From positions 124,001-188,000 of the forward strand of contig NZ_PRKW01000007.1 in NCBI RefSeq assembly GCF_002927275.1: a stretch of 64,000 nucleotides of DNA, read 5' to 3'. The translations under genes and the position numbers were made by a program. The DNA is from Arthrobacter pityocampae. Its GTDB lineage: Bacteria > Actinomycetota > Actinomycetes > Actinomycetales > Micrococcaceae. Positions 35,013 to 43,938 of this stretch are shown piece by piece (position 1 is the stretch's first letter; each line of letters opens with the position of its first letter). Under the pieces are notes generated by a model. It searched no databases and was not told where the DNA came from. It was given only the letters and a program-made list of their open reading frames with translations.

Positions 35013-36401
35013 ATGCCCACATCACCGCGCCGTATCCGCTTCAACGCGTTCGACATGAACTGTGTCGGTCACCAGTCGCCCGGGCTGTGGCGCCACCCCG
35101 AGGACCAGTCCTGGCGCTACAAGGACCTGCGTTACTGGGCCGATCTGGCGAAGACCTTGGAGAAGGGGCTGTTCGACGGCGTGTTCATCGCCGATGTCCT
35201 CGGCACGTACGACGTGTACGGCGGTTCCAACGAGGCCACACTGCGGCAGGGGACCCAGACCCCGGTCAATGATCCGTTCCTGCTCGTCTCCGCCATGGCG
35301 CTGGTCACCGAACACCTCGGCTTCGGGGTCACCGCGGGCACCGCCTACGAGCACCCCTATCCCTTCGCGCGCAGGCTCTCGACGCTGGACCACCTCACCC
35401 AGGGTCGGGTGGGCTGGAACGTGGTGACCGGCTACCTGCCTTCCGCCGCACGCAACATGGGCCACGAGGACCAGCTCGAGCACGATGCGCGTTACGACCA
35501 CGCCGACGAGTACCTCGAGGTCCTCTACAAGCTGCTCGAGGGGTCGTGGGAGGACGACGCCGTGATCCGCGACCGCGAGACCGGTGTCTTCACGGATCCG
35601 GCCAAGGTCCACGACATCAACCACGACGGCACGTACTTCACGGTCCCGGGGATCCACCTCAGTGAGCCATCGCCCCAGCGGACACCGGTCATCTACCAGG
35701 CCGGGGCGTCCTCCCGTGGCATCGCCTTCGCAGCAGGTAACGCCGAGGCGGTGTTCGTCGCAGCCCCCACGAAGGAGAGGCTGAAGGACGTGGTGAGCAG
35801 GATCCGGGATGCCGTCGAAGCCGAGGGTCGCGACCGCTACTCGGTCCGGATCTATACGTTGCTCACCATCATCACGGACGAGACGGAGGAGAAGGCGCAG
35901 GCCAAACACGCCGACTACCAGCAGTACGTCAGTTACGAGGGAGCCCTCGTGCTCGTCTCGGGGTGGCTCGGTGTGGACCTGTCCGCCTACGACCCGGACG
36001 AACCGCTCGGCAACGTGAAGTCCAACGCCATCCAGTCCGCCGTCGCGAACTTCCAGAAAGTGAACGACGACGGCTCGCCGTGGACGGTGCGGGACATCGC
36101 CGAGTCGGCGGGCATCGGCGGGCTCGGGCCGCGCCTCGTCGGCTCGGGTGCGCAGGTCGCCGACGAACTGCAGGCGTGGGTCGAGGAGACCGACGTCGAC
36201 GGCTTCAATCTCGCCTATGCGATCACGCCCGGGACCTTCGAGGACATCATCGAGTTCGTCGTACCGGAACTGCAGAAGCGCGGTGCGTATCCGACGGAGT
36301 ACGCGGAGGGCACACTGCGCCAAAAGCTGTTCGGCAAGGGTGACCGTCTGCCCGAGGAGCATCGAGGTGCGCAGTACCGGCTCCAGCCGGCCCGTCCCTG
36401 A
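35013..36401 (+). CDS. LLM-class flavin monooxygenase, NtaA/SnaA/DszA family
   Basis: The 462-residue product has the bacterial-luciferase-like fold of the NtaA/SnaA/DszA group: FNAFDMNCVGHQSPGLWRHP at the start, FDGVFIADVLGTYDVYGG, NDPFLLVSAMALVTEHLGFG, PYPFARRLSTLDHLTQGRVGWNVVTGY, then PVIYQAGASSRGIAFAA. These FMNH2-dependent enzymes cleave C-S or C-N bonds, as in dibenzothiophene sulfone desulfurisation or nitrilotriacetate oxidation. The SAM-IV-type leader strongly favours a sulfur-scavenging role. A separate flavin reductase is needed; none is adjacent. ATG 35013 follows GAGGATTCTTC. Confidence 0.92.
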   Translation: MPTSPRRIRFNAFDMNCVGHQSPGLWRHPEDQSWRYKDLRYWADLAKTLEKGLFDGVFIADVLGTYDVYGGSNEATLRQGTQTPVNDPFLLVSAMALVTEHLGFGVTAGTAYEHPYPFARRLSTLDHLTQGRVGWNVVTGYLPSAARNMGHEDQLEHDARYDHADEYLEVLYKLLEGSWEDDAVIRDRETGVFTDPAKVHDINHDGTYFTVPGIHLSEPSPQRTPVIYQAGASSRGIAFAAGNAEAVFVAAPTKERLKDVVSRIRDAVEAEGRDRYSVRIYTLLTIITDETEEKAQAKHADYQQYVSYEGALVLVSGWLGVDLSAYDPDEPLGNVKSNAIQSAVANFQKVNDDGSPWTVRDIAESAGIGGLGPRLVGSGAQVADELQAWVEETDVDGFNLAYAITPGTFEDIIEFVVPELQKRGAYPTEYAEGTLRQKLFGKGDRLPEEHRGAQYRLQPARP

Positions 36402-36678
36402 TGCGTGGGCGGACCGGTTGCCGACTCCTCGCCGGTTCAGTCCGGACACGTTGGCGGGCCCGCTCCGACGCATCGGCTGCTGACGCCTCGGGCCGGCGCG
36501 CGACGCTGTGTCGACCGGGACGTGTCGCCGGGTCCCGAGGTGCTCCGAGTATTGGTCACAGTACCTGGGAATAGGCCTCTGCTCGCGGCTGAACAGCTGC
36601 GGGGAAGTGGCCAGTCCGGGCGTGGAGGTCTAGCGTCGAAGACAAGACATCCGACGAGCAGTCACACAAGGAGTTCCC

Positions 36679-37332
36679 ATGTCACGCGTAGCCATCATCG
36701 GTGGGCACGGAAAAGTAGCCCTGCACCTCACGAAGATCCTCACCAACCAGGGGCATCAGGTCAGTTCGATCTTCCGTAACCAGGACCACGCTGGCGATGT
36801 CGAGCAGGCAGGCGCGACGCCCGTGGTCGCCGACGTGTCCGAACTGTCGGTGGCACAGATGGCCGATGTGTTCCGTGGCCACGACGCCGTCGTCTGGTCG
36901 GCCGGTGCGGGTGGTTCAAGCCCCGAGGCGACCTACGCCGTGGACCGGGATGCCGCGATCCGTTCGATGGATGCCGCCCAGGAAGCGTCGGTGGGTCGCT
37001 ATGTGATGGTGTCCTACCTCGGGGCGCGTAAGGATCACGGTGTTCCCGAGGACAACGGGTTCTTCCACTATGCCGAGGCGAAGGCTGCGGCCGACGAGCA
37101 CCTGCGCAACTCGGAGCTCGCCTGGACCATCCTCCAGCCCGGAGCGCTCACAACGGATCCGGGAACCGGAATGATCGAGGTGTCGGCCGAGCCGCAGCAG
37201 GACTCGGTGGCCCGTGAGGATGTTGCACTCGTTGCAGCCGTAGTGCTCGGCAACCTCGGTACGGTGGACAAAACCATCCAGTTCAACAGCGGTGAGACGC
37301 CGGTAGCAGAGGCTATCGAAGCCGCCCTCTAG
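36679..37332 (+). CDS. NAD(P)-binding SDR-like protein (NmrA/atypical SDR)
   Basis: The 217-residue product has an atypical SDR Rossmann fold: VAIIGGHGKVALHLTKIL for cofactor binding, VVADVSEL, DAVVWSAGAGG, then YVMVSYLGA and FHYAEAKAAADEHL. Members are NAD(P)H-binding quinone reductase or epimerase-like proteins with unknown substrate. The ATG at 36679 follows AAGGAGTTCCC. It is followed by a strong terminator, so it is a single-gene unit or the end of the riboswitch-led transcript 277 bases upstream. Confidence 0.88.
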   Translation: MSRVAIIGGHGKVALHLTKILTNQGHQVSSIFRNQDHAGDVEQAGATPVVADVSELSVAQMADVFRGHDAVVWSAGAGGSSPEATYAVDRDAAIRSMDAAQEASVGRYVMVSYLGARKDHGVPEDNGFFHYAEAKAAADEHLRNSELAWTILQPGALTTDPGTGMIEVSAEPQQDSVAREDVALVAAVVLGNLGTVDKTIQFNSGETPVAEAIEAAL

Positions 37333-37348
37333 TCTGACCAAGTGAGGT

Positions 37349-37380
37349 GAAGGCGGCGCCCCCGTTGGGGCGTCGCCTTC
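37349..37380 (+). terminator. Intrinsic terminator after the SDR-like gene
   Basis: A 14-bp stem (37349-37362 with 37367-37380, one G-T pair), CGTT loop, followed by TGTGTGTG, 16 bases past the stop. Confidence 0.85.
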
Positions 37381-37468
37381 TGTGTGTGACGCGAGTGTTG
37401 CTTCTGGAGTGATGAGCGGTTCCGCTAGGGGGCAGGCTCTGGGCGCTCAGTTCCGTACATACCGCACG

Positions 37469-37590
37469 GCAACAATCTTCCGGTGGATCAAACAGGCCGG
37501 GCGAATCGGACAGGCAACAACCTTCGGGTGGATCGGGCAGGCCGGGCGAATCGGACGGGCAACAACCTTCCGGTGGATCGGACAGGCCCA
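37469..37590. repeat. Intergenic tandem repeat, 45-bp unit, 2.7 copies
   Basis: The word AACAA(T/C)CTTCCGGTGGATC recurs at 37471, 37516 and 37561 with exact 45-base spacing, separated by a shared CAGGCCGGGCGAATCGGAC segment. The period is a multiple of three and gives open frames on both strands with 15-residue repeats, but none has a ribosome site or family. It lies in the 325-base gap before the HNH gene. Confidence 0.88.
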
Positions 37591-37657
37591 ACGCACCGTA
37601 CGGCCCCGACATCTCAGACGGACTGGACGGACGTACAGACCGGACAACATGGACCGA

Positions 37658-39376
37658 TCATCCTGTGCTGTGTTCCAGAACGTCAGCATCGTGCTCGGAG
37701 GGGTTAAAGGCATCCGGGACGTTCGGGGCGTCGAAAGCGTCTGGGCTCGACCCGAATACTTCCTCGATCAGCGTTTCATCGACGATGCGCCCTGCCTGCC
37801 AGTACCTATTCCGTCGTGCGTTCCCCGGAGGGCCAAGTGCCCGCGGTGCGGTGAACCACGGAACGCCATACCGTGACTGAACTGTCCATGCCCCCTGATG
37901 AATGACGTGATGATGGCGTGAACAGAGCAGGACGCCGTTGTCGATACTCGTCGCACCGCCCCTCGACCATGGTTTCAGGTGGTGGGCTTCGCACCAACTG
38001 GCAGGAATGGAGCAGTCAGGAAATGCGCAGCCCTTGTCCCTGGCAACGAGCGCTCGCCGGAGGTGGGGTGGGAAGAGCCTCTGCGCCCGTCCGACGTCGA
38101 GAACCTGCCCGCTGCTCCCCAGGACCAACGGGATGATGTCGGCATCACACGCCAGCTTCCTGATACTGCCTGCACTCATCTGCCCGGAGAAAACGGCATA
38201 CCCCGCCCGCTGGGTGGCACCCATGAGGTCCTTGTAGTCGATGGTCACCATGACCTGCGGACGATGCCCGCCCGCCGTGGGGAGCGCTGCCGTACTCAGA
38301 GCGATCCTGCAGGCAGCGACGAGCCCGTCGAGGAGGGTTTGTGCGCGCGTTGACGGAGGAGGATCTGCGAAAGCGACGTTCCCGCCAGCGGTGCCGTGGT
38401 CGGCAGTCCCTGTGCCGGTACCATCAGCAGACGCTGTGCTCTCGGCGCCCCGAACACCCGAGATTCCGGACGCGTCCACTGTCCCCGGGCCGGTCATAGC
38501 CGCTTCTGCCCGGCCCGCAGTGCTGCGCGGATTCGCCGTCGAGTTCATGACGGTCGCGAGCACCTCGAACTGCTCGTCCGTCGCGCCGATCTCGAGGAGA
38601 TGCAGTCCATGACGCCGACCCCGGAGGAAGACTCCTTGCCGTGCGCGCAGCACCTTTTCGGTCGGTTCCTGCCCGTCCTGATCCAGGACTCCCTCCCAGC
38701 GGCGTGCCAGCACCCGGAGGATGTCTTCGTCGGCTTCCATCGCCTGGCGGGTCAGGTGATGCTCCATCGACGTGAGTTGCTGTGGCGTCGCGAACGAGTC
38801 CACCCGCTGGAGCGCCTGAGCGACTACCGTGGCGGCCCTTCCGCTCACGCGGCCTGAGGTCACGGCGGCACCCAGGGTTGCGAGCCGCGGAGGGACCGGT
38901 GCGCCGGTCGGCGAGAGGTAAGGGAGGACCAGGTCGGCGAGGCTCAGCCGTCGTCTCGCCTCGGCCCGGCCGATGCCCAAGGTGGCACGGAGGAAGTCGG
39001 CGCAGTCCCTGAACCCGTTGCCGGCCGGACCGGACGACGTCCCGGCGACGGCAGACGCGGTGGATGCGGCAGATGCGGCACTCCCGACGGGGGCAGTCGC
39101 CGCAACCGACTGCTCCGCTCGCGCCAAAAGCGAACCACTCGTGGGCTGCTCGTCGCCGGCAAGGTGATGGTCCTCTGCCAGCCGAGCCGCCAGGATCTGC
39201 AGGTGGTCGACCATTCTGGCTGCATGTTCGATCCCCAGAAGGAGGTTCACAGCATCCCGCCGCGACCGACTCCGCTGGCCCAGTCCCATTTCGTGCGCGC
39301 ACTCCTGAAGCGCTGCACGTGCTGTGTCCAAAGGACTCGCAGGTGCGGTCGTGCGCTCAACGGGTGCGGAAGTCAT
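37658..39376 (-). CDS. DUF222 / HNH endonuclease-domain protein (13E12 repeat family)
   Basis: The 572-residue product has an N-terminal DUF222 region (ECAHEMGLGQRSRSRRDAVNL ... LGIGRAEARRRLSLADLVLP), a low-complexity Ala/Ser/Thr linker, and a C-terminal HNH nuclease domain. The HNH core reads CAFPDCSIPASWCEAHHLKPWSRGG, then TSIDNGVLLCSRHHHVIHQG. These proteins are multicopy in actinobacteria and suspected of mobility, but the role is not established. The ATG at 39376 is two codons into the frame; its ribosome site is weak and the upstream DNA is AT-rich (CGATAAAATTT). Confidence 0.9.
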   Translation of the reverse strand: MTSAPVERTTAPASPLDTARAALQECAHEMGLGQRSRSRRDAVNLLLGIEHAARMVDHLQILAARLAEDHHLAGDEQPTSGSLLARAEQSVAATAPVGSAASAASTASAVAGTSSGPAGNGFRDCADFLRATLGIGRAEARRRLSLADLVLPYLSPTGAPVPPRLATLGAAVTSGRVSGRAATVVAQALQRVDSFATPQQLTSMEHHLTRQAMEADEDILRVLARRWEGVLDQDGQEPTEKVLRARQGVFLRGRRHGLHLLEIGATDEQFEVLATVMNSTANPRSTAGRAEAAMTGPGTVDASGISGVRGAESTASADGTGTGTADHGTAGGNVAFADPPPSTRAQTLLDGLVAACRIALSTAALPTAGGHRPQVMVTIDYKDLMGATQRAGYAVFSGQMSAGSIRKLACDADIIPLVLGSSGQVLDVGRAQRLFPPHLRRALVARDKGCAFPDCSIPASWCEAHHLKPWSRGGATSIDNGVLLCSRHHHVIHQGAWTVQSRYGVPWFTAPRALGPPGNARRNRYWQAGRIVDETLIEEVFGSSPDAFDAPNVPDAFNPSEHDADVLEHSTG

Positions 39377-39508
39377 GCCCAAATTTTATCGAATACAGGT
39401 ACTAATATCGCGGCTGGGTGGCGAATGTGGAGGAGAAGTCGCCCCCGGTAATCCACATAGTCAGCCGGTGTGGACTCACGCCGGAAGCGCGAAGCCTCAT
39501 CTGATCGG

Positions 39509-39735
39509 CGCGCCGCCGTCGTCTCGCGGGCACGCGCCGGAGGACGCAGGCCCGCCGTCGTACGCCCGCCGTCGCCTCGGCGCGTGCCGGAGGACGCAGA
39601 CCTGAGTGCCGTCATTGGCTGACCTGCCGTTTCAAGTCCGCCGGCGTCTCGCGGGCACGCGCCGGGGAGACCTGCTGTCGTACACCCGCCGTCGTACGCC
39701 CGCCGTCGTCTCGGCACGTGCCGGGGGACGCAGCC
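39509..39735. repeat. Intergenic degenerate repeats (CGCCGTCGTCTCG / GCCGGAGGACGCAG)
   Basis: A composite unit of CGCCGTCGTCTCG, a CACG(C/T)GCCGG word and GGACGCAG occurs near 39509, 39565 and 39700, with a further variant near 39645. It fills much of the 440-base gap between the HNH and UPF0303 genes. No coding frame or RNA is convincing here. Confidence 0.75.
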
Positions 39736-39816
39736 AAGCAGAAGCCCAACGAGGGGCGTCATGGCTCACGACTCAACGAGAGGGGAAGGCCCTGACGCAC
39801 GGCGGCGTCACGCAGG

Positions 39817-40362
39817 TTACAGGCCGGCAGCGGCGTGGAAGGTGCGGAGCGCCTCGACGACGAGTTTGTGGTCCTCGAGCTGCGGGAGGCCGGAGACCGT
39901 CACGGTGGCGACTGGACCGACATCCTGGATGTACAGCGGGAACGAGCCGCCGTGCGCCGCATGGGTGGTCGTGTCGAACAGGGGATCGTCCTCCACCGGT
40001 GTGCCGTCCCGTCGTCCCCGGAGGCCGACGAGCAGGGAGGGGAGGAAGTAGCGTTCGGCAGTGCGGCTCTTCGCATCGAGCCAGTAATCGTTGTCGGGTG
40101 TCGTGCCGTCGAGGGCGGCCCGGAACAGGATGTGGTCCGGTCTCCTGATGCAGACCGCGATCGGCAGGTTGCGTCCCACGCCCAGCTGGATGATCAGCTG
40201 TCCCAGCGCGACGGCGTCGTCATTCGTGAAGCGCGTGAACTGGAGTTCGTCGACCTCCCTCTCGATCGTTTTGATCAGCGCCTCGAGCGCCTCCGCCGAC
40301 TGGTCGTCACTGCCGTCGGGGTCGAACGCCGGACCGGCTGAAGAGAGGGCGTCATTGCTCAT
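39817..40362 (-). CDS. UPF0303/heme-degrading-domain (DUF336-like) protein
   Basis: The 181-residue product matches the UPF0303 pattern: FTRFTNDDAVALGQLIIQLG, LPIAVCIRRPDHILFRAALDGTTPDNDYWLDAKSRTAERY, and HGGSFPLYIQDVG. The fold is shared with GlcG/HbpS, some of which bind heme or cobalamin. The function of this subgroup is not known. It appears to be a single-gene unit. Confidence 0.87.
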   Translation of the reverse strand: MSNDALSSAGPAFDPDGSDDQSAEALEALIKTIEREVDELQFTRFTNDDAVALGQLIIQLGVGRNLPIAVCIRRPDHILFRAALDGTTPDNDYWLDAKSRTAERYFLPSLLVGLRGRRDGTPVEDDPLFDTTTHAAHGGSFPLYIQDVGPVATVTVSGLPQLEDHKLVVEALRTFHAAAGL

Positions 40363-40510
40363 CTCCCTAATTTACGTCGTCGGCGGGAGGTCGAGGGTTT
40401 TTCCTCGGGTGTTTAGCAATTTTCCTTACGGGTGGTCGTCGAGGCGGCCATGTGCCTCCGACCGTCCGGGACCCGCACCCGGCGAACGGTTCACGCCGAG
40501 GGCGGCACGG

Positions 40511-41635
40511 CTACAGTCCGGGCACACACGGTCCTGCGCCGAGGAGTGCGAGGCCGGCGAGGTCACCCTCGCCGAAGGAGACCCGCCCCAGGTTCTCCGC
40601 GTACATCAGCTCCCCGGGGTCGTCGACGTGGTCGAGTCCGACGACGTGCGCGAGCTCGTGCATGATCGTCGCCCGCAGATACGCGCGCCCGTCCGGGTAG
40701 CGGAGCGACTCGGCGGCGTCGGGCGCATCGAGTTGCACCTGCCCGCCCACGTAGACCAGCGGCTGCCCCGGCGCCTGGGCATAGTCGCTGCCACCGAGCC
40801 CTGCGATGTCGCCGGCGAGTCCGGGGATCTCCGCCTCGCTGGTCCACGTGATCAGTACCGGCACCCAGCTCTTCCCGTACAGCTCCGGCTGGTACAGGTC
40901 GCGCTCCTCGGTGGGCGCCTCCGTGGTCAGGCCGTCGTCGACGAACTGCAACCCAGTGGCCGCTGACACCGCTGCGACGGCCTCCTGCACCAGTCCCTCC
41001 GAGCCGTTCGGCGCATTGTCCGGCCGGACGACGTAGTGCACGGGGCGGCAGGGGTCGTAGGCCACCCATGGCTGGTCCTCGACGGGTCACTCCATCAGCG
41101 CGAATGCAGTCGATGCCGGAGCCGGCGGCGGCGTCCCGAGCGGAACCTCGCCGGCCTCGACCCCGCGCGGCGGCACATCGGCGCCGGGTAGATAGGGGAG
41201 GGCGACCGGCAGGACGAAGCGGTCGAACAACGACGGCGTCGCGTACAGGCCGGCGATCAGGGCCAGGCCTGCCGCGGTGGCGAGCCTTCGCTTCCAACGG
41301 CCGACGGCGGGCGCGGCGCGTCTCTTGGTCGGCGGCCGTCCAGTCGGGGGCTGCCCGAATGTCGGGGCTCGTCCGGAAGCCGGAGCCTTCCCGGAAGCCG
41401 GAGCCTTTCCGGAAGCCGGAATAAACCCGTAGGTCGGGACCTGCCCGGCAGCCGGCGTCGGACCGGAAGCCGTCGGACCGTAGGTCGGTGCGGCTCGCCA
41501 GGGTGGTGGATCGGACGGCGCGCCGATGGCGTCGTCGAGCGCCCACTGCGGGACACGGCCCGACGGCGAACGCTGGGCGGCCTTCATCCGTGCGTCGCGG
41601 CCCTCGTGGAACCACTCGCGATCCATTGTCCCCAT
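40511..41635 (-). pseudogene. Membrane-anchored matrixin-like metalloprotease with in-frame TGA
   Basis: One frame runs from the ATG at 41635 (after GGAGGTGTGGAG) to 40511, with a single TGA at 41089-41087. The first half has a soluble head (REWFHEGRDARMK), Pro-rich repeats (ASGKAPASGKAP), and one membrane helix (RLATAAGLALIAGLYATPSLF). After the stop the frame continues PVEDQPWVAYDPCRPVHYVVRP into a metzincin domain with the zinc motif HELAHVVGLDH and a following LMY Met-turn. Readthrough would give about 373 residues, a plausible surface peptidase. The second half alone has an ATG at 41065 without a ribosome site. A CGA to TGA change is the simplest explanation. Confidence 0.75.
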
Positions 41636-42027
41636 GCGCTCCACACCTCCCGGTCGACCGATACCCGCCCAATCCTGCTGGACGATCCATGCAGGCCTGA
41701 GGCGAGTCGCGAGTCCTGTGGGAAACCTGAGGGAAGGCTGCCGCAGACGGCAGTTCGGCTGAACCGGCACGTCGTCTCGCGGTGCGAATGCCGTGCCCGG
41801 GTGTGGCCTCGTGCACGCGATTCACGAGACCGGGAGCCGTACCCCGGCGTGTCCCGGGCCGACACGCACTTCGAGGCCGAAATCCGTGCACGATGCCGCA
41901 GCACGGAAGGCGCAGCCGCTCCCGGCCTAGTCAGCCCGGCCAGGCTGGGCCGTCGCAGGCGTAAGGAGGCCCGGGGACGCCGCCGGCCCTGCCCTCGGGT
42001 ACGGCGGGCCGCTTCCGTGCGATGCAG
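41636..42027. other. Intergenic region, no gene supported
   Basis: Frames exist here (for example a basic 186-residue frame at 41606-42166 on the plus strand), but they lack ribosome sites and family features and have skewed Arg/Pro composition. I see no tRNA, repeat or strong hairpin. Confidence 0.5.
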
Positions 42028-42393
42028 TCAGGAGATGATGGCGCCACTTCGGGTGTCATTTGCTGCAGCCATGCCTTCGCGCAGCACCCCGTCCGCGAGC
42101 GGAGACGCACCGGGCAGGCTCCGGGCCAGCCGATCAGCGAGAGAGCAGGCCGCGCCCCGCCCGTAGTGGTCGACCATTGCCCGCCACAGGTCACGGACGG
42201 TGTCACAGGCACTCGTCCGTCCGGTACTCCCGGCAACGAGCCACCGGTCTCCGGCCACCCGGACGACAGGCGCACCCGGCAGGCCGGCGGTGACCGCGTT
42301 GACCACGTGGGCGACGAGGAGCAGGTCCCGCGTCGCTCGGGTCGATCCGAGCACCGGATCGGCAATGACGGTGCGGCCGCAGGCCCCGCACAT
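42028..42393 (-). CDS. Small hypothetical protein with N-terminal CxxC
   Basis: The 121-residue product opens MCGACGRTVIADPVLG, a half zinc-ribbon-like CxxC. It continues with a helical region (LLLVAHVVNAV), the strand VVRVAGDRWLVAGSTG, and the helix VRDLWRAMVDHYG. I do not recognise a named family, but the composition and third-codon bias are those of a real gene. It starts 31 bases after the stop of the broken SDR gene on the same strand and could be the last member of that operon. Confidence 0.55.
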   Translation of the reverse strand: MCGACGRTVIADPVLGSTRATRDLLLVAHVVNAVTAGLPGAPVVRVAGDRWLVAGSTGRTSACDTVRDLWRAMVDHYGRGAACSLADRLARSLPGASPLADGVLREGMAAANDTRSGAIIS

Positions 42394-42424
42394 CAGGCTG
42401 CGTCGCTCTCGGCAGAGCCCACCG

Positions 42425-43177
42425 TCATGGCATCACGTCACCCGAGTTGGGGCCGAGGGTCTGACCCACGAAGAGATTTCCTCCGGGATCGCTCGCCAGG
42501 AGCAGGGCCGTCGGCGCGACCTCGGTGGGCATGCCGAATCTCCTCAGGGGCAGTTCCTTCCGCTTCGCTGCCTTCCAGTCCTCGGAGATGCCGTCGACGA
42601 GCGGCGTCTCGATCGGCCCGGGGGCGATGCAGTTGGCAAGCACGTTGTCCGCCGAGACCTCGAGTGCCAGTGCCTTGGTCATGCCGATCACTCCGGCCTT
42701 GGCTGCGCTGTAGTGACCCAGGCCTACGCCACCCTTGATGCCGAGCTGCGAGGAGATGTTGATGATCCGTCCCCAGCGCTGGCGCCGCATGGGCGCGACG
42801 ACCTCCCGGCAGCAGAGGAACACCCCGGTGAGGTCCACTGCGATGGTCTCCGTCCACATCGCGAGGGTCATGCCCTCGAGCGGGGACTCGGTCAGCAGTC
42901 CGGCACTGTTCACCAAGACGTCGATGGTACCCACCTGCTCCCGGGCTCCGGCGAAGGCGCTCCGCACACTGTCCTCCTGGGCGACGTCCACCTAGATGAC
43001 CCCGGGACCGGGGACGCGGTCCAGCACCACCACCCTGTCGCCCTGAGCGGCGAACGCCTGGGCGATCGCGGCCCCGATGCCGCTGCCACCGCCGGTCACG
43101 ACGACGGCTCGGGGTTCGGCGCCGGGAGAACCGACGGCTTGGGGTCCCGTGCGGCGACCGTCCGGACCCGCCTTCAT
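42425..43177 (-). pseudogene. Short-chain dehydrogenase/reductase split by an in-frame TAG
   Basis: The frame opens at the ATG at 43177, which overlaps the upstream SDR stop by 4 bases. It gives the cofactor motif [12 protein letters not shown] and [13 protein letters not shown], then meets TAG at 42994-42992, then continues VDVAQEDSVRSAF, VNSAGLL, INISSQLG, YSAAK and a normal SDR C-terminus. Restored length is about 249 residues. The change fits CAG to TAG. The downstream piece could start at the GTG right after the stop, but it would lack the cofactor-binding strand. It is the last SDR of the LacI-controlled operon. Confidence 0.82.
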
Positions 43178-43938
43178 GCGGGCATCTTGATGGTGAGCCC
43201 GCCGTCGACGACGAGTGACTGCCCGGTGACGTAGCGGGACGCGTCCGAGGTCAGGAACCCGATCACGTCCGCGACTTCCTCCGGCCGCCCGACGCGACCC
43301 CACGGGATGTCCTTCCCCGCCCGCTCGAGCCCGTCCGGGCCGAGGGAGTTGACGGGGTCCAGGGACTGGGGGGTCTCGATCAGGCCCGGGATCACCGCAT
43401 TGGCGCGGATCTCCCGGGGCCCGAGCTCCGAGGCGACGCTCCGGATGAGTCCGAGGACGCCCGACTTCGCCGCGGCATAGTGGGCGTGTTCCTCCCACCC
43501 ATAGATGCCACCGGCGATCGAGGACACGGCGACGAGCGCGCCGGGTCCCGTCATCCGCTGGGACGCCGACCGCAGCGTGCGGAGCACGCCGGTCAGGTCG
43601 ACGTCGAGCATCGCGTTCCAGAGGTCGTCCGTCAGGTCGTTCAGCGGTGCGTTGCGCAGGATGCCCGCGTTCGCGACGGCGTAGTCGAGGCGGCCGTACT
43701 CGTCCAGCGCGCGCTGGGCGAAGGCGTCCACGGATGTCGAGGAGCGCACGTCGACCTCGTGGATGACGGCGTTGCCGCCCGCGGCCCGTACACCGGACAG
43801 AGTTTCCTCCGGATCATGTGGGTCACCAGGGAAGGTGCCGATGACGGTGCGGACGTTCCTCGCCGCGTAGCGGACGGCGAGTGCCCGGCCGATACCGCTG
43901 GCGGCCCCTGTGACGATGGCTACCTCAGACTGCGGCAT
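43174..43938 (-). CDS. Short-chain dehydrogenase/reductase
   Basis: The 254-residue product has [27 protein letters not shown] (variant of NNAG), VSSIAGGIY and YAAAK, and ends with the usual [12 protein letters not shown]. The start at 43938 lies inside the end of the MFS gene (14-base overlap), and its stop overlaps the next SDR start. It is an NAD(P)-dependent alcohol/ketone oxidoreductase within the LacI-controlled operon, presumably acting on a product of the hydrolases encoded upstream. Confidence 0.9.
   Translation of the reverse strand: MPQSEVAIVTGAASGIGRALAVRYAARNVRTVIGTFPGDPHDPEETLSGVRAAGGNAVIHEVDVRSSTSVDAFAQRALDEYGRLDYAVANAGILRNAPLNDLTDDLWNAMLDVDLTGVLRTLRSASQRMTGPGALVAVSSIAGGIYGWEEHAHYAAAKSGVLGLIRSVASELGPREIRANAVIPGLIETPQSLDPVNSLGPDGLERAGKDIPWGRVGRPEEVADVIGFLTSDASRYVTGQSLVVDGGLTIKMPA

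Noticed and set aside
37313-37612. 99-residue minus-strand frame made of 15-residue PPEGCC-type repeats
   Set aside because: It is the translation of the 45-bp tandem repeat and overlaps the SDR-like gene terminator; no ribosome site or conserved domain.
37658-39376. DUF222-HNH gene as an intron-encoded homing endonuclease or mobile element
   Set aside because: No intron boundaries, inverted repeats or target duplications flank the gene.
41606-42166. 186-residue plus-strand frame in the gap after the protease locus
   Set aside because: Arg/Pro-rich, overlaps two minus-strand genes, no ribosome site or motif.
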